This document shows, one piece after another, positions 7,393-16,913 of a DNA stretch of 64,000 bases. How positions within the stretch are numbered: position 1 is the stretch's first letter; each line of letters begins with the position of its first letter. The notes under the pieces are model-generated. The model did not search any database and was not told the DNA's origin. It saw nothing but the letters and a program-made list of their open reading frames with translations. This stretch comes from Caballeronia sordidicola. Lineage in GTDB: Bacteria; Pseudomonadota; Gammaproteobacteria; Burkholderiales; Burkholderiaceae. The position numbers were made by a program, and so were the translations under genes. Location: NCBI RefSeq assembly GCF_000729995.1, contig NZ_JNFG01000034.1:1-64000 (forward strand), written 5' to 3'.

Positions 7393-8967
7393 ATGAAGAA
7401 CAACGTAAGTCGTCGCGCAGCCGCCGCGTTTGCCGCATTGTGCTTGAGCGCATGTGCGCACAACTCCGCACCTCAACGGGCAATAAGCACAACGGCCGGT
7501 CCGCAGTCCGCGAGCAGTGCCTATTTACCGCCGGACGTGCTTGCTACCTGTCAGCGCATCTCTGTTGAAACAGCCGCCGGCCATATCGCGGATGCGGCCC
7601 GGGTCGCAAACGACTGTCTGGCTTCGCACAGCCTGCCGATTGCCTTGCGAGTGGGGGTGCTGCAACAGTTGACGTTCCTCGAAATGGCACTTCACGATGA
7701 CCGTGCCGCACTCGACACGCAACTTGCCGCGATCGAACTGATGCCGAAGCCGACCGATTTACAACTGCTGTTGGCCTCGCGCCTGTATCGAAGCAACAAA
7801 CGCAACGATGAGAGTCTCGCGACGTTAAACCGGGTCCGAGATGCACATGAGGTTGCGCACGACATGGATCGTGTGCTTGGCATGCCCTACTATCAGGAAC
7901 TCGGTTCCACGCTCGCTGCTATGGGGCGTCATCAGGAAGCCATCGATGCGTTCACGGAAGGCATCCCGCTAGAACCGGCACTCGCGGATGTCTATCGCAG
8001 ACGCGCTATCGAACGTGAGGCAACCGGCGACACCACAGGTGCGCGGGCGGACTATGTGCAGTTCGCGCGCTGGGAGATCGATCGAAACATCGACGTGCCC
8101 ACGCGTGCAAAACTGACCGCGCTAGGTATCGACCCCGCAAGCGAGCGACGTCATCCGTTCGGCGATACCAATCCGCTGCGCGCTAGCGCTGCGCAACAAC
8201 TGGAGAGTGCACGGCAGGCGCTAAAGTCAGCCGCGACGACGGATGCAAAAGTAGAGGCTTACAGCAATATTTCGATCTTCTCCGACGGGCTCGACCGGAA
8301 TGCGGAGGCGCTGACGGCGATCGATGAAGCGATCGCACTCGCACCGGATACGACCAGCTATAGACAGTCGAAAGTTACGACGCTGGTTGGTCTGAATCGC
8401 ATCGACGCTGCCATCGCGCTTGCGGCACCGATGCGTAAACAGGCGCGTGACGAGGCTGCAATGTCAGCGACCCCGTCAGCGATATACCGCAATTATGTTG
8501 AGGTCTCGGGTTCGGCGGCGCTGGCCTACATGCAACAGGAGAACTGGGCCGACGCGATCGAGGCGCTGGCCGATACTGCCAGGGGCTCGGGGGCATTCGA
8601 TCAGGATTACATGGCATCGCTTTATCTGTACGTTCGTGCAAGAAGCGCGGCTGCGGCACCCGCCAACGCCTTTTTCGAAGACTACATCCGGCGCGCTTCA
8701 CAGCCGGTCTTTGGAAATTATCGCCGCTCGCTGCTGCTGTATGTGCAAGGCCGTGTCACGATCGATCAGGTGTACCTCCAGGTCATCTCGATCAGGGATC
8801 CCGTCGCTATACAGAACGCACTCGCCGAGACGTGGTTCATGGCGGCAGGCTATGAGCGTTACGTGAAACACAACGACGCTGCGGCGCGCGCTTACGCGGC
8901 ACGCTTGAACGACCTGCAGCCTTACGGGACCAACGAGTGGATGATGGCCAAGCGAGGCGGTGTGTGA
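7393..8967 (+). CDS. TPR-repeat outer-membrane lipoprotein
   Basis: From the ATG at 7393 the protein (524 residues) begins with a lipoprotein signal, KNNVSRRAAAAFAALCLSAC, with Cys21 as the lipidated residue (lipobox LSAC). An upstream in-frame start at 7291 would put 34 residues before this signal and is less likely. The mature part is alpha-helical with tetratricopeptide-like repeats, clearest at GMPYYQELGSTLAAMGRHQE (about 155-180) and NAEALTAIDEAIALAPDTTS (about 300-320). Such proteins are periplasmic scaffolds. The stop TGA at 8965-8967 overlaps the GTG start of the next gene, so both are translationally coupled and probably act together. No partner enzyme or secretion gene is adjacent. 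Confidence 0.8.
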   Translation: MKNNVSRRAAAAFAALCLSACAHNSAPQRAISTTAGPQSASSAYLPPDVLATCQRISVETAAGHIADAARVANDCLASHSLPIALRVGVLQQLTFLEMALHDDRAALDTQLAAIELMPKPTDLQLLLASRLYRSNKRNDESLATLNRVRDAHEVAHDMDRVLGMPYYQELGSTLAAMGRHQEAIDAFTEGIPLEPALADVYRRRAIEREATGDTTGARADYVQFARWEIDRNIDVPTRAKLTALGIDPASERRHPFGDTNPLRASAAQQLESARQALKSAATTDAKVEAYSNISIFSDGLDRNAEALTAIDEAIALAPDTTSYRQSKVTTLVGLNRIDAAIALAAPMRKQARDEAAMSATPSAIYRNYVEVSGSAALAYMQQENWADAIEALADTARGSGAFDQDYMASLYLYVRARSAAAAPANAFFEDYIRRASQPVFGNYRRSLLLYVQGRVTIDQVYLQVISIRDPVAIQNALAETWFMAAGYERYVKHNDAAARAYAARLNDLQPYGTNEWMMAKRGGV

Positions 8968-11894
8968 GGCCAGATTTCGCTGATCGGATTCATCGTTCGC
9001 CGCTGCGGCAATCGGCATTGCGTTCGTTCTTCGTGTCGCTCGCGCTGACGTCGGCGACGCTCGCGCCAATCGCGGCCGAGGCGATGCCGCCCGTGGATCG
9101 AGGCGCCGCTCATGCGACGCAATCGGTTGGGACCGTGCCGACCATCGCGTTCAGCGATCCGACGACACCATGCGTCCTGCGATTCTCCGCGGGCCAGGAA
9201 TGGGCGGCACCACCGCTTGCGACGACGGCGCAACTGCTTGCGTCGTGCGGTGCGGAGGCTGCCGCTGGCAATCTCGACGCGCGCGTGGTCTATGGGCAAC
9301 TGATGTTGTTCGGATTTGCGATGCGGCCCAACGATGCGGGTCTCGCGGTTCTGAAGCAGACCGCGGTGGATGGTTCGCCGGTAGCGCAGCGCGTCGTTGG
9401 CTCGCTCTACCACGACGGTCAGCGTGTGCCGAAGGACTATGCGACCGCCCGCCGCTGGTTGACTCTCGCGGCAAACAACGGCGATGGCCCCGCGGCCGCC
9501 ACGCTTGGCCTGATGGACTACAACGGCGAGGGTGGCCCGGTCGACTTCATATCGGCGTACACGGAGTTTGCGCGGGCTACCGGGAATGGCTACGCCCGCG
9601 GCGCGGCCAACGCGGGCCGGCTGCTGTTCAGTGGCCGGCCGGGCCTGCCTCAGGACCTGCCCGGCGGCGTCGCGTGGTTCATTCAGGGAGCGTTGCACGG
9701 CGACCCCGATGCGGAGTTTCTGCTGGGCATTGCCTTGCTGCGCGGTTCGGGTGTCTCGCAGGACGCTCACAACGCTGCAGGGTGGCTCAACGCGGCGGCT
9801 ATGCAGAATCATGTCCAGGCGCGAGCCGTGCTCGCTGATCTGTATCTGACCGGGACGGGCGTCCCGCGTGATACACAACGCGGTTTTGCGTTGATGTCGA
9901 TGGCCGCGCAACACGGGTCAGTCTACGCACAGCGCCGTCTCGGAGAATTGTATGCGGGCGGCGTCGGCATCTCACGCGACCCTGTGCGTGCGCGTGCATG
10001 GCACCGGAAAGCGGCGCTCGACGGCGACACGATTGCGCAGTTCGATTTGGCGGTCGCGTATCGAATGGGGCTTGGCGGTCCGATCGACCTAACTACTGCA
10101 ATCGGCTGGATGCGCGGTGCTGCTCAGTCGGGTCTCGCATCTGCGCAAAACGATCTCGGCACCATGCTGCAGCATGGAGAAGGTGAGCCGAAGAATCTGG
10201 TCGAGGCGAATCAATGGTACCAACGGGCGTCTGCTCAAGGGCTCGGGGTTGCATCGTTCAATCTTGCATCAATGGCCTATTCCGGGCTCGGCGTTCCGAA
10301 GGACCGTATGCTCGCTTACCGGTTCGCTCGAACCGGCGCAGAGCGTGGTTATGCGCCGTCTGCGATGATGGTCGGCAGGATGTTATTCGCCGGCGATGGT
10401 GAACCGGTCGATAAAGCGCAGGCGCTAACCTGGTTCCGCAAGGCGGCGGATACCGGGAATGTCGAAGGGGAGCGCGCGGCGGGCTGGCAGTACTTGTACG
10501 GTAACGGCGTACCGCGCGACGAAGCGCTCGGCGAGCAATATCTCAAGCGCGCCGCAAGCGCAGGTGATGCGCAGGCGCAGACGATGCTCGGGTTGTATCT
10601 GCTCAAGCGTCCGTCGTCGGCCGACAGGGATACCGGGAAGGAATGGCTGGTCAAGGCCGTCGCGCTGAAGTTTGGTCCTGCTTATTCCGCGATGGGCGAT
10701 TTCTACGCCAAAAACGTCGGCGCGACGCCCGATCAGGTGACGGCGGTCAAATGGTTTACGCGCGGTGCGGAATTGAACGACCTGGTGTCGCAGCGCGTGC
10801 TGTGCCTTGCTTACGCGAACGGCTCGGGCGTCGCACAGAACGCAGACGCGGCACAACGCTGGTGCTCGGCCGCCGCGCACGCGGGCGACACGCTCGCGAT
10901 CCGTCAGTTGGCAGTTGGTATCGTGAACGGCCGCGACGAGGCAGCACGTGACCGCGTTTACTGGCAGTGGCGGCTCGCGAGTACGAATGATCCGGTCTAT
11001 GAGTCAATCCTCGCCGATTCGTACGACCGGGGCCGCGGCGTAACGGCCGACTTCGGAGCGGCTGTTTACTGGCTCCGACGTTCGGCGGCGCAGGGCAACG
11101 CCTCGGCGCAAGACTCTCTTGCGAGGCATCTGTTCACGGGGCTCGGCGCCCAACAGGACGATCAGGAAGCGTTCATGTGGGCGAGCCGGGCGGCGGTCAC
11201 CAGTTCCGATGCGATGGCGTTGCAGGGCAAGGCCTATTTGGCTGGACGCGGCGTTCCACGGGACGTTGTTGCTGCACGTAACTGGTTCGAGAAAGCAGCG
11301 GCGGCCGGCTCGGGCGAGGCAGCCAGCGAGCTTGCGAATTTGTACGAGACAGGCATCGGTGTACCGTACGACGAGGCGCTGGCGCTAAGCTGGTATCGCA
11401 AAGCCGCTGCGTTGGGATCCGAAACAGCGGCGATCGCGCTGGCGTTGCGTGCGCAGGCCGCGGGGAATATCTCGTCGCTTGACGAGCGCTCGGCGTACTG
11501 GCTTGCCATCGCCATCGATGAGGTGACGCCGGGTACTAGTGGCAGGCAGCGAACGTCTGCCACGCGAGAGGACGGCGACGCAGCGTGGGATGCGCTGTCG
11601 TCTCTGAACGACGCATTGCTTGGTAGCCCATTGCAGCAGTACGAAACCGGTATGCGCTATCTGACGGGCGATGGCGTGATGCGTGACAAAGCGCTGGGCG
11701 ACGCGTGGCTTCTGCGCGCGCAGACCAGCTTTGCGGTCGAACGCGGCTTGCGTGTCTATGCGGATGCGGCTCGGGTTGTCGAAGAACTCGTTGGTGCGGG
11801 GCTGACAGCAGGCGAACAAGAGCGCGCTCATCGATTGGCAGCTAATTTGCTGGCGACTGTTCCAGTTCGCACAGTCTCGATGGCGTCTAACTGA
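8964..11894 (+). CDS. Large secreted Sel1-repeat protein
   Basis: The GTG at 8964 overlaps the stop of the lipoprotein gene (GTGA) and gives a clear signal peptide: basic start, hydrophobic SFFVSLALTSATLAPIAAEA, cleavage expected after AEA. The 976-residue protein is then almost all Sel1-like (SLR) repeats of about 36 residues, roughly 18-20 copies, with the recurring pattern A-x-x-x-L-G-x-x-Y-x-x-G-x-G-V-x-x-D-x-x-x-A-x-x-W-x-x-K-A-A-x-x-G (for example LYAGGVGISRDPVRARAWHR and YLYGNGVPRDEALGEQYLKR). These fold into a long solenoid that binds other proteins in the periplasm. An ATG at 8937 would add nine residues ahead of the signal and is less likely. No partner outside the pair is visible. 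Confidence 0.88.
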   Translation: MRPDFADRIHRSPLRQSALRSFFVSLALTSATLAPIAAEAMPPVDRGAAHATQSVGTVPTIAFSDPTTPCVLRFSAGQEWAAPPLATTAQLLASCGAEAAAGNLDARVVYGQLMLFGFAMRPNDAGLAVLKQTAVDGSPVAQRVVGSLYHDGQRVPKDYATARRWLTLAANNGDGPAAATLGLMDYNGEGGPVDFISAYTEFARATGNGYARGAANAGRLLFSGRPGLPQDLPGGVAWFIQGALHGDPDAEFLLGIALLRGSGVSQDAHNAAGWLNAAAMQNHVQARAVLADLYLTGTGVPRDTQRGFALMSMAAQHGSVYAQRRLGELYAGGVGISRDPVRARAWHRKAALDGDTIAQFDLAVAYRMGLGGPIDLTTAIGWMRGAAQSGLASAQNDLGTMLQHGEGEPKNLVEANQWYQRASAQGLGVASFNLASMAYSGLGVPKDRMLAYRFARTGAERGYAPSAMMVGRMLFAGDGEPVDKAQALTWFRKAADTGNVEGERAAGWQYLYGNGVPRDEALGEQYLKRAASAGDAQAQTMLGLYLLKRPSSADRDTGKEWLVKAVALKFGPAYSAMGDFYAKNVGATPDQVTAVKWFTRGAELNDLVSQRVLCLAYANGSGVAQNADAAQRWCSAAAHAGDTLAIRQLAVGIVNGRDEAARDRVYWQWRLASTNDPVYESILADSYDRGRGVTADFGAAVYWLRRSAAQGNASAQDSLARHLFTGLGAQQDDQEAFMWASRAAVTSSDAMALQGKAYLAGRGVPRDVVAARNWFEKAAAAGSGEAASELANLYETGIGVPYDEALALSWYRKAAALGSETAAIALALRAQAAGNISSLDERSAYWLAIAIDEVTPGTSGRQRTSATREDGDAAWDALSSLNDALLGSPLQQYETGMRYLTGDGVMRDKALGDAWLLRAQTSFAVERGLRVYADAARVVEELVGAGLTAGEQERAHRLAANLLATVPVRTVSMASN

Positions 11895-11959
11895 AATGCG
11901 TCTGGAGCTGAAATGCCAAAGCCTTTTCTCCAATGTTGTCGCCCCATCGCGCGCTCAAC

Positions 11960-12108
11960 TCAATGGCCGGGGGCGAAGCTGATTTCGTGCCTGTCAGGAT
12001 CCTCTACATGAAAATAGCGTTCGTTCCAAGGCGCATCGCGCGGTGCGAACTCCGGCGTGATCCCAGATGCGCCGGTGAGAAGGTTGGCATATTGGAAATA
12101 GCGGCCGT
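11960..12108 (-). pseudogene. VOC/glyoxalase-family protein, C-terminal stump
   Basis: On the minus strand this reads GRYFQYANLLTGASGITPEF, then APRDAPWNERYFHVEDPDRH and EISFAPGH before a stop. The sequence W-x-x-R-Y-F-H-V-x-D-P-D-x-H-E-x-S-F-A is the end of a vicinal-oxygen-chelate (glyoxalase/bleomycin resistance) protein, with the metal-binding Glu in HEISF. It is cut exactly at the left end of the ISKra4 element (12109). The rest of the gene is not on the other side of the element, so DNA was lost or exchanged there. Confidence 0.7.
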
Positions 12109-13672
12109 TGTCAAAGAGTGCAGTTAAAACCGGAGGCAGGCGGTAAGGCAGAGTAGCGATATATTTGTTGCCTCACGATCAATTGCGGAGGCTGTCATGC
12201 GTATGATAATCGAGGCGCGAATTGACGACGGCGTTGGCGGCGGCGAGGCAATACGATTGGCTGAATTTGAACGGCTCGACGGCGATCTCAAGCAACTGGG
12301 CTTAAACTTGACGGAAGGCAGAAGTCTGGTACACGAGGCGCAGCGTGCATTGGTCTGCGCACAGACTCGTGTTGTTGTTTCGGCCTCCCTGAATTGCCCA
12401 CAGTGCGGCAGGGCATTATCGATCAAAGCGACCCATGCGATCCGATACCGAACGGTTTTCGGCAAAGTAACGATCGACAGCCCGCAGCTGCGCGTCTGCA
12501 AGTGCGTTCAAGACCAAAGCGCAAAATCGTTCAGTCCGCTCGCATTAGCGATGCCGCTGCGGGTCAGTCCTGAGCTCGAATGCTTGCAAGTCAAGTGGGC
12601 AGCGCATCTTCCCTATGCGGTGGCAACGACGTTGCTGAAAGAGATTTTGCCGGTCGATCAAACGATCTCCACCTCAGGATTGAGGAATCGCGTATGGACG
12701 GTCGGCCAAGAACTCGACGATCACGCCGAAAGCGCGATTCGCGGTGAACGAGACTATCCGCCGACCGATAGCAACGTCCAGATAGCCGCTCTTGCGGTGG
12801 ATTCTGCATGGCTGCGCCACCGGCCATCTCGTAAAGAACAGGATGAAGCCAAGCTCTGGCAGTATTACCCTTCGAAGCGCCCACCGCCTAACGGGCGACA
12901 CGTGAACATCATCGTCGGCCGTGCGGTTCGCGACGATGGCCGTTGCAAAGTTTATGGATACGTCAATCGGGAGGTCACGTCGGCCGCGACCCGACTTGAT
13001 CATTTTCTCTCGGTGCAAGGCGTCGCGAATGATCAGAAAATCACAATCGTCTATGACGGCGCAGGCGAATTTGAGAAAGCCGTCGATGGATCCAGGAGGC
13101 CGTTGAATCGGATTTTGGATTGGTTTCACATTGCCATGAAATTTCGCTCGATCGAGCAATCGGCACAAAAATTTCCTCACCTGTTGGCGCCAAACGGGCA
13201 CCCTGTACAAGACGAAATCGCGTCGGCGAAATGGCTGACATGGCACGGCAAAGGTTCCAAAGCCGTCGAAAGACTCAAGCGCATCCATGACATGTTCGGA
13301 CTCTTACCGGAAGACTCGGCGCACATGGCGTTGTGGTGGAATCTTCGCGGGACGTATTGGTACCTGGAATCCAATGGCCAATACCTGGTCAACTACGGAT
13401 GGCGCTATCGTCGCGGCATGCCAATCAGCAGCAGTATCGCGGAATCGGCGGTCAATGAAGTCGTGAGCTTGCGCTGTGCGAAGAAGCGGCAGATGCGCTG
13501 GACCAATAAGGGCGCGCACCTGCTCGTTCAGGTTCGGGTCGCCGCGCTAAACGGGGATCTAAAAATGCGGGAAATGCCGGAACCACTGCAATTCCCCGTA
13601 GAGCAGAAACGTGACGATCGCTGCCAACGTGTTGCGTAGCGCTGCCTCCGGTTTTAACTGCACTCTTTGACA
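12109..13672 (+). mobile_element. Complete ISKra4-family insertion sequence
   Basis: The 1564-bp element is bounded by perfect 31-bp inverted repeats at 12109-12139 and 13642-13672, each starting TGTCAAAGAGTGCAGTTAAA at the outer end. One transposase gene fills it. The bases just outside (GCGGCCGT on the left, CCTGGACG on the right) do not form a target duplication, and the flanks are two unrelated gene stumps (VOC on the left, IS4 transposase on the right). The present position is therefore best explained by recombination between two copies. A partial second copy is at 29208-29334. Confidence 0.92.
12197..13639 (+). CDS. ISKra4-family transposase
   Basis: This 480-residue transposase has an N-terminal zinc-ribbon region (CPQCGRALSIKATHAIRYRT ... 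CKC) and the family block RILDWFHIAMKFRSIEQSAQ near residue 315, where the Asp and His belong to the catalytic and structural core. An earlier Asp in ALAVDSAWLRHRP (about 205) and IVYDGAGEFEKA (about 290) are candidates for other active-site acids. The reading is uninterrupted and of normal length, so the element may be active. The start ATG is preceded by GCGGAGGCTGTC, with GGAGG as ribosome-binding site. The C-terminal 30 residues are shared with the remnant at 29208. Confidence 0.92.
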   Translation: MRMIIEARIDDGVGGGEAIRLAEFERLDGDLKQLGLNLTEGRSLVHEAQRALVCAQTRVVVSASLNCPQCGRALSIKATHAIRYRTVFGKVTIDSPQLRVCKCVQDQSAKSFSPLALAMPLRVSPELECLQVKWAAHLPYAVATTLLKEILPVDQTISTSGLRNRVWTVGQELDDHAESAIRGERDYPPTDSNVQIAALAVDSAWLRHRPSRKEQDEAKLWQYYPSKRPPPNGRHVNIIVGRAVRDDGRCKVYGYVNREVTSAATRLDHFLSVQGVANDQKITIVYDGAGEFEKAVDGSRRPLNRILDWFHIAMKFRSIEQSAQKFPHLLAPNGHPVQDEIASAKWLTWHGKGSKAVERLKRIHDMFGLLPEDSAHMALWWNLRGTYWYLESNGQYLVNYGWRYRRGMPISSSIAESAVNEVVSLRCAKKRQMRWTNKGAHLLVQVRVAALNGDLKMREMPEPLQFPVEQKRDDRCQRVA

Positions 13673-13673
13673 C

Positions 13674-14376
13674 CTGGACGACGCAGGACGCGGCTCACCA
13701 TGCGTTCAAGGGCTTGAGCCTGTGGGCGATGGACGGCACCACGTTGCGCACGGCCGACAGCCCGGCCAACCGCGAGCACTTCGGCGCACAAGGTTACGCC
13801 AGCGGCAAGGTGGCCAGTTATCCGCAGGTGCGCGCAGTGACGCTCACCTCGATTCCGACGCATCTGGCGCCGATATTAATTTCGGTCGCTACGACACCAA
13901 CGAAAGGGTGTACGCCAAAAGCCTGCTGCCGCAGATACCGGAAGTCTCGCTGACTGTGTTCGATAAGGGCTTTCTGGCCGCTGAGATTCTGTGTGGCCTG
14001 ACGATGGGAGCACGCAATCGCCACTTCCTGATTCCAGCCAAATCCAATACCTGCTGGGACGTGATCTCAGGTACCGCGGACGATGCGCATGCGCGTCTCG
14101 CCGCAGGCGCGCAAGAAGTGCGCGGCTTTGCCCGAATTCTGGTATGCGCGGGCGATCCGCACCATCGACACGCGCGGGCGCGAACGTGTGTTGCTGACTT
14201 CGCTAGGGGACCGCCGGCGCTTCAAACCCGCAGATATCGTTGCCTGCTACGAGCGCCGCCGGCAGATCGAAACCAGTTTCCGGGAGATCAAGCAATCGAT
14301 GCTGGGTTCGCAGTTGACCTTGCGCAGTCGCACCGTCCAAGGGGTGCATCAAGAAATATGGGGCGCGTTGATCGCA
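13674..14376 (+). pseudogene. IS4-family transposase remnant
   Basis: Both ends are missing. Three frames are needed: WTTQDAAHHAFKGLSLWAMD and GTTLRTADSPANREHFGAQG first, then INFGRYDTNERVYAKSLLPQ through LTVFDKGFLAAEILCGLTMG, then ARAIRTIDTRGRERVLLTSL and the YERRRQIETSFREIKQ block. MDGTT, VFDKGF and the Y-x2-R-x3-E-x6-K (YREK-like) signature are the IS4 catalytic DDE elements. The left end abuts the ISKra4 element and the right end runs straight into an Lrp-type gene at 14378. Confidence 0.9.
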
Positions 14377-14377
14377 G

Positions 14378-14812
14378 AAGCGCGGCCGCATTACCAATGT
14401 GGATCTGGCCGATGCGGTCGGACTCTCGGCGAGCCCGTGCCTCACGCGCCTCAAGCGGCTCGAGAAGGCTGGGTTCGTTGCGGGCTACGGCGCCCTGATC
14501 CGGATCGAGAAGCTCGGTGACTTCCAGGTAGTGTTCACCAAGATCACGCTCGCAGACCATCGTCGCGAAGACTTTGTACGCTTCATCGAGGCCATTCGCG
14601 GCGTCGATGAGATCATGGAGTGCCACCACGCGACGGGCGGCTACGACTATCTGCTCAAGTTCGTCACGCGCAACGTCATCCACTACCAGAGCGTAATGGA
14701 GGGGCTGCTGGAGCGCAACATCGGGATCGAGAAGTACTTCAGCTACGTGATCATTAATTCGCCGATCGTCAAGACGCACTATCGTCTCGAGACCCTCTTT
14801 GCTGCGGGGTGA
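14378..14812 (+). pseudogene. Lrp/AsnC regulator lacking its N-terminus
   Basis: The reading KRGRITNVDLADAVGLSASP, CLTRLKRLEKAGFVAGYGAL is the Lrp/AsnC winged-helix DNA-binding domain; the rest (DFVRFIEAIRGVDEIMECHH, TGGYDYLLKF) is the RAM ligand-binding domain. About the first 14 residues (first helix, usually M-D-x-x-D-x-x-I-L-x-x-L-Q) have been replaced by the IS4 stump. A GTG at 14399 could still start a protein of 137 residues, but without the first helix and its own promoter. The frame is otherwise open. It is probably inactive or expressed only by read-through. Confidence 0.85.
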
Positions 14813-15258
14813 GCCTTGCTGCAAGCGACGATGGTCGATGAAGCGGTTCGCGGATATTGCGGAGCTCTGCGCGTTTCGGGCGCGCTGTTCGGTGCGTATG
14901 ATGGATTATGTAATGCCACTCGCGCTTCCACGAAGAAACTACCTTCCGGGGCCGAAAATCTCTGTCACCATTCGCTGGCCGAACTTAATAGGATGCAGAC
15001 GGAGGAGGTGATAAAAGCATGAGCGCATGTCCAATGCGCATGGCCGAGGCCGGGCGCAAGACCCTCCCTATTTTCGCCGATGGCGGTGCGCGCCGGGCGG
15101 CTGTAGCCGACACTCTGATGGTCGCATTGCTCACGAGTGTGAAGACGCTGCGTGACTCGGCATTCGGCGGTAAAGGCAGCACGCCGGTTCCACCCGAAAC
15201 CCTGTTCGTTCCAGCGCCTCGCGGTGGGATCAACTACGCAACTAGTCGTGACGCAGCC

Positions 15259-15670
15259 ATGCAGTCCCCTATTCTGCTTAGCGAAGCACGTGCATTTTTA
15301 GAAGCACATTTTGATGAGCCCGTGATACTCGCGCAACTCACCGAACTGTCGGCACTCAGCGTTCCGCGCTTCGCTTCTTTTGTTCCGGCAACAATTGGGC
15401 TCATCACCATACCGGTATTTACGCGGCTTGCGAATCCAGCGTGCGCAAACTTTGTTACTCGCAGGGCTGCCCGGTTCGAGGGTCGCCGCCGAAGTCGGAT
15501 TTTTCGATCAAAGCCATCTTGCGCGCCACTTCAAGCAGTTTTGCGGCATGACCCTAACTGCGTTCTCAAGCGTGCGCGCTCGAAAGTGGCTGCGCTCCCG
15601 GGCAACACACGTGCTGGTTCTGGACGCACGCTTGATGCTGTCGCCCGCGCTCGCCTGCCGCTACCAGTAG
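15259..15670 (+). pseudogene. AraC-family HTH regulator, frameshifted
   Basis: From the ATG at 15259 the reading SPILLSEARAFLEAHFDEPV, ILAQLTELSALSVPRFASFV gives the first half of an AraC-type DNA-binding domain. Near 15378 the frame must change to go on as FRQQLGSSPYRYLRGLRIQR and the second helix-turn-helix RVAAEVGFFDQSHLARHFKQ, the AraC signature. No sensor domain precedes it; an in-frame extension to 15019 shows no homology that I recognise. With the shift, neither half binds DNA normally. A one-base sequencing error is the alternative. Confidence 0.75.
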
Positions 15671-15735
15671 AAAATCTGTAGATCCAGTTGGAGTAGCAGT
15701 CCGAATAGGTCGGTCTGCATTACGTAGGAGGGTGA

Positions 15736-16611
15736 ATGTCAACGTCTTTACCGGCAGCCGGACCAACAGTCTTAGGGAACGGTTTTTCCCTGCTTGAATT
15801 TGAGGACCGCCATCTCACAGCGGCGGTTGAACTCTCGGCTGCATTGGAATGGCCGTATCGACTGGAAGACTGGCAGTTTGCTTTCGCCCTCGGCAAGGCT
15901 GCAGTAATCGAGGACGCGGGGAGTGTAGTAGCGACCGCCATGTGGTGGCCCTTTGGGGACGTCCATGCCACATTTGGGATGATTATCGTGTCACCGGCCT
16001 TGCAAGGCCGTGGATTCGGCCAGCAGCTTGTGCTGGATCTGCTGCGGCAAACCGATGGCCGCACAGTCTTCTTGAACTCGACACGCGAGGGCTATCGACT
16101 ATATGGCCGGCTCGGTTTTATTCCCGATGGACGAATCCACCAGCATCAAGGGGTTTTAAATGAGGTTATGCCTCCGGCACCAGAGGTGAAGATCGATGTC
16201 GCACACCAGGATGACTTCGAGGCGATCGCCAGCCTCGACGAGCGTGCGATCGGTTTTAGCCGCCGTGAGTTACTCGCTGCGTTGTCTAGCGTGGGGAGGT
16301 TTACGGTAGTCAACCGGTCGGGTGTGGTGCGTGGCTATGCGTGTAGCCGTCGCTTCGGCCGGGGATACGTTATTGGACCCGTCGTTGCCGATGGCGCTGC
16401 CGATGCCAAGGCTCTGATTCGAGACGCAGCATCTCGATTGACCGGCGAGTTCGTGCGGGTTGACGTGACTGAGCATAGTGGACTCTCGACTTGGCTGGAG
16501 ATAGCGGGGCTGATCAAGGTCGATCAAGTAGTTTCAATGTCTCGGGGCCAGCGTTCGCTGCATCACTCCGGCGAACGGGTATTCCCACTCGCCAACCAGT
16601 CGCTTGGATAG
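15736..16611 (+). CDS. Two-domain GNAT acetyltransferase
   Basis: The 291-residue protein has an N-terminal GNAT domain: strands ATAMWWPFGDVHATFGMIIV, then the acetyl-CoA loop SPALQGRGFGQQLVLDLLRQ (Q/R-x-x-G-x-G), and LYGRLGFIPDGRIHQHQG, where the Y-x-x-x-G-F ending closes the fold. Residues from about 150 form the second GNAT-like domain seen in YitH-type proteins (ASLDERAIGFSRRELLAALS, YVIGPVVADGAADAKALIRD). A good ribosome-binding site (AGGAGG) lies 6 bases before the ATG. Just downstream begins the stump of an FAD oxidoreductase gene, so the two were probably an amine or amino-acid utilisation operon under the neighbouring Lrp-type regulator. Confidence 0.88.
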   Translation: MSTSLPAAGPTVLGNGFSLLEFEDRHLTAAVELSAALEWPYRLEDWQFAFALGKAAVIEDAGSVVATAMWWPFGDVHATFGMIIVSPALQGRGFGQQLVLDLLRQTDGRTVFLNSTREGYRLYGRLGFIPDGRIHQHQGVLNEVMPPAPEVKIDVAHQDDFEAIASLDERAIGFSRRELLAALSSVGRFTVVNRSGVVRGYACSRRFGRGYVIGPVVADGAADAKALIRDAASRLTGEFVRVDVTEHSGLSTWLEIAGLIKVDQVVSMSRGQRSLHHSGERVFPLANQSLG

Positions 16612-16691
16612 CGTCGAGGTACAACCAATCTATTGTGAAATGAAAGCGTGCGCTGTAGGCGACTCCTCATCACCATCTGGAAATACTATTC

Positions 16692-16803
16692 ATGAAACTT
16701 AAACCCTACTGGCTTGATACCGCACCCCAGTTCCTTGGAGCGGCCGAAGGTCCTCCGAACGGCAGCGCGGATGTGGTGATCGTTGGCGCCGGCTTTACCG
16801 GTG
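16692..16803 (+). pseudogene. FAD-dependent oxidoreductase, N-terminal stump
   Basis: The gene begins normally with LKPYWLDTAPQFLGAAEGPP and reaches the FAD-binding loop ADVVIVGAGFTG (G-x-G-x-x-G), as in DAO-type oxidoreductases of about 430 residues. After 37 codons similarity ends at 16803 and unrelated sequence follows. It sits 80 bases behind the GNAT gene. Confidence 0.8.
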
Positions 16804-16913
16804 TTGAGGGTGCGATGAGAAAACGCTGGTTCCTACGAGTAGCGCTTCCCCGCATCGTTCGGCGCGTTCGGGATCTCGTCCCGGCTAATCCCCAAACGCG
16901 AGCGTTCCCGTGT

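Noticed and set aside
8922..9914. 330-codon minus-strand open frame
   Set aside because: It is antisense to the Sel1 gene start, with Arg/Gln-rich composition and no motif.
12101..13680. Target-site duplication around the ISKra4 element
   Set aside because: The eight bases on each side (GCGGCCGT and CCTGGACG) differ and no shorter match at the edges is convincing.
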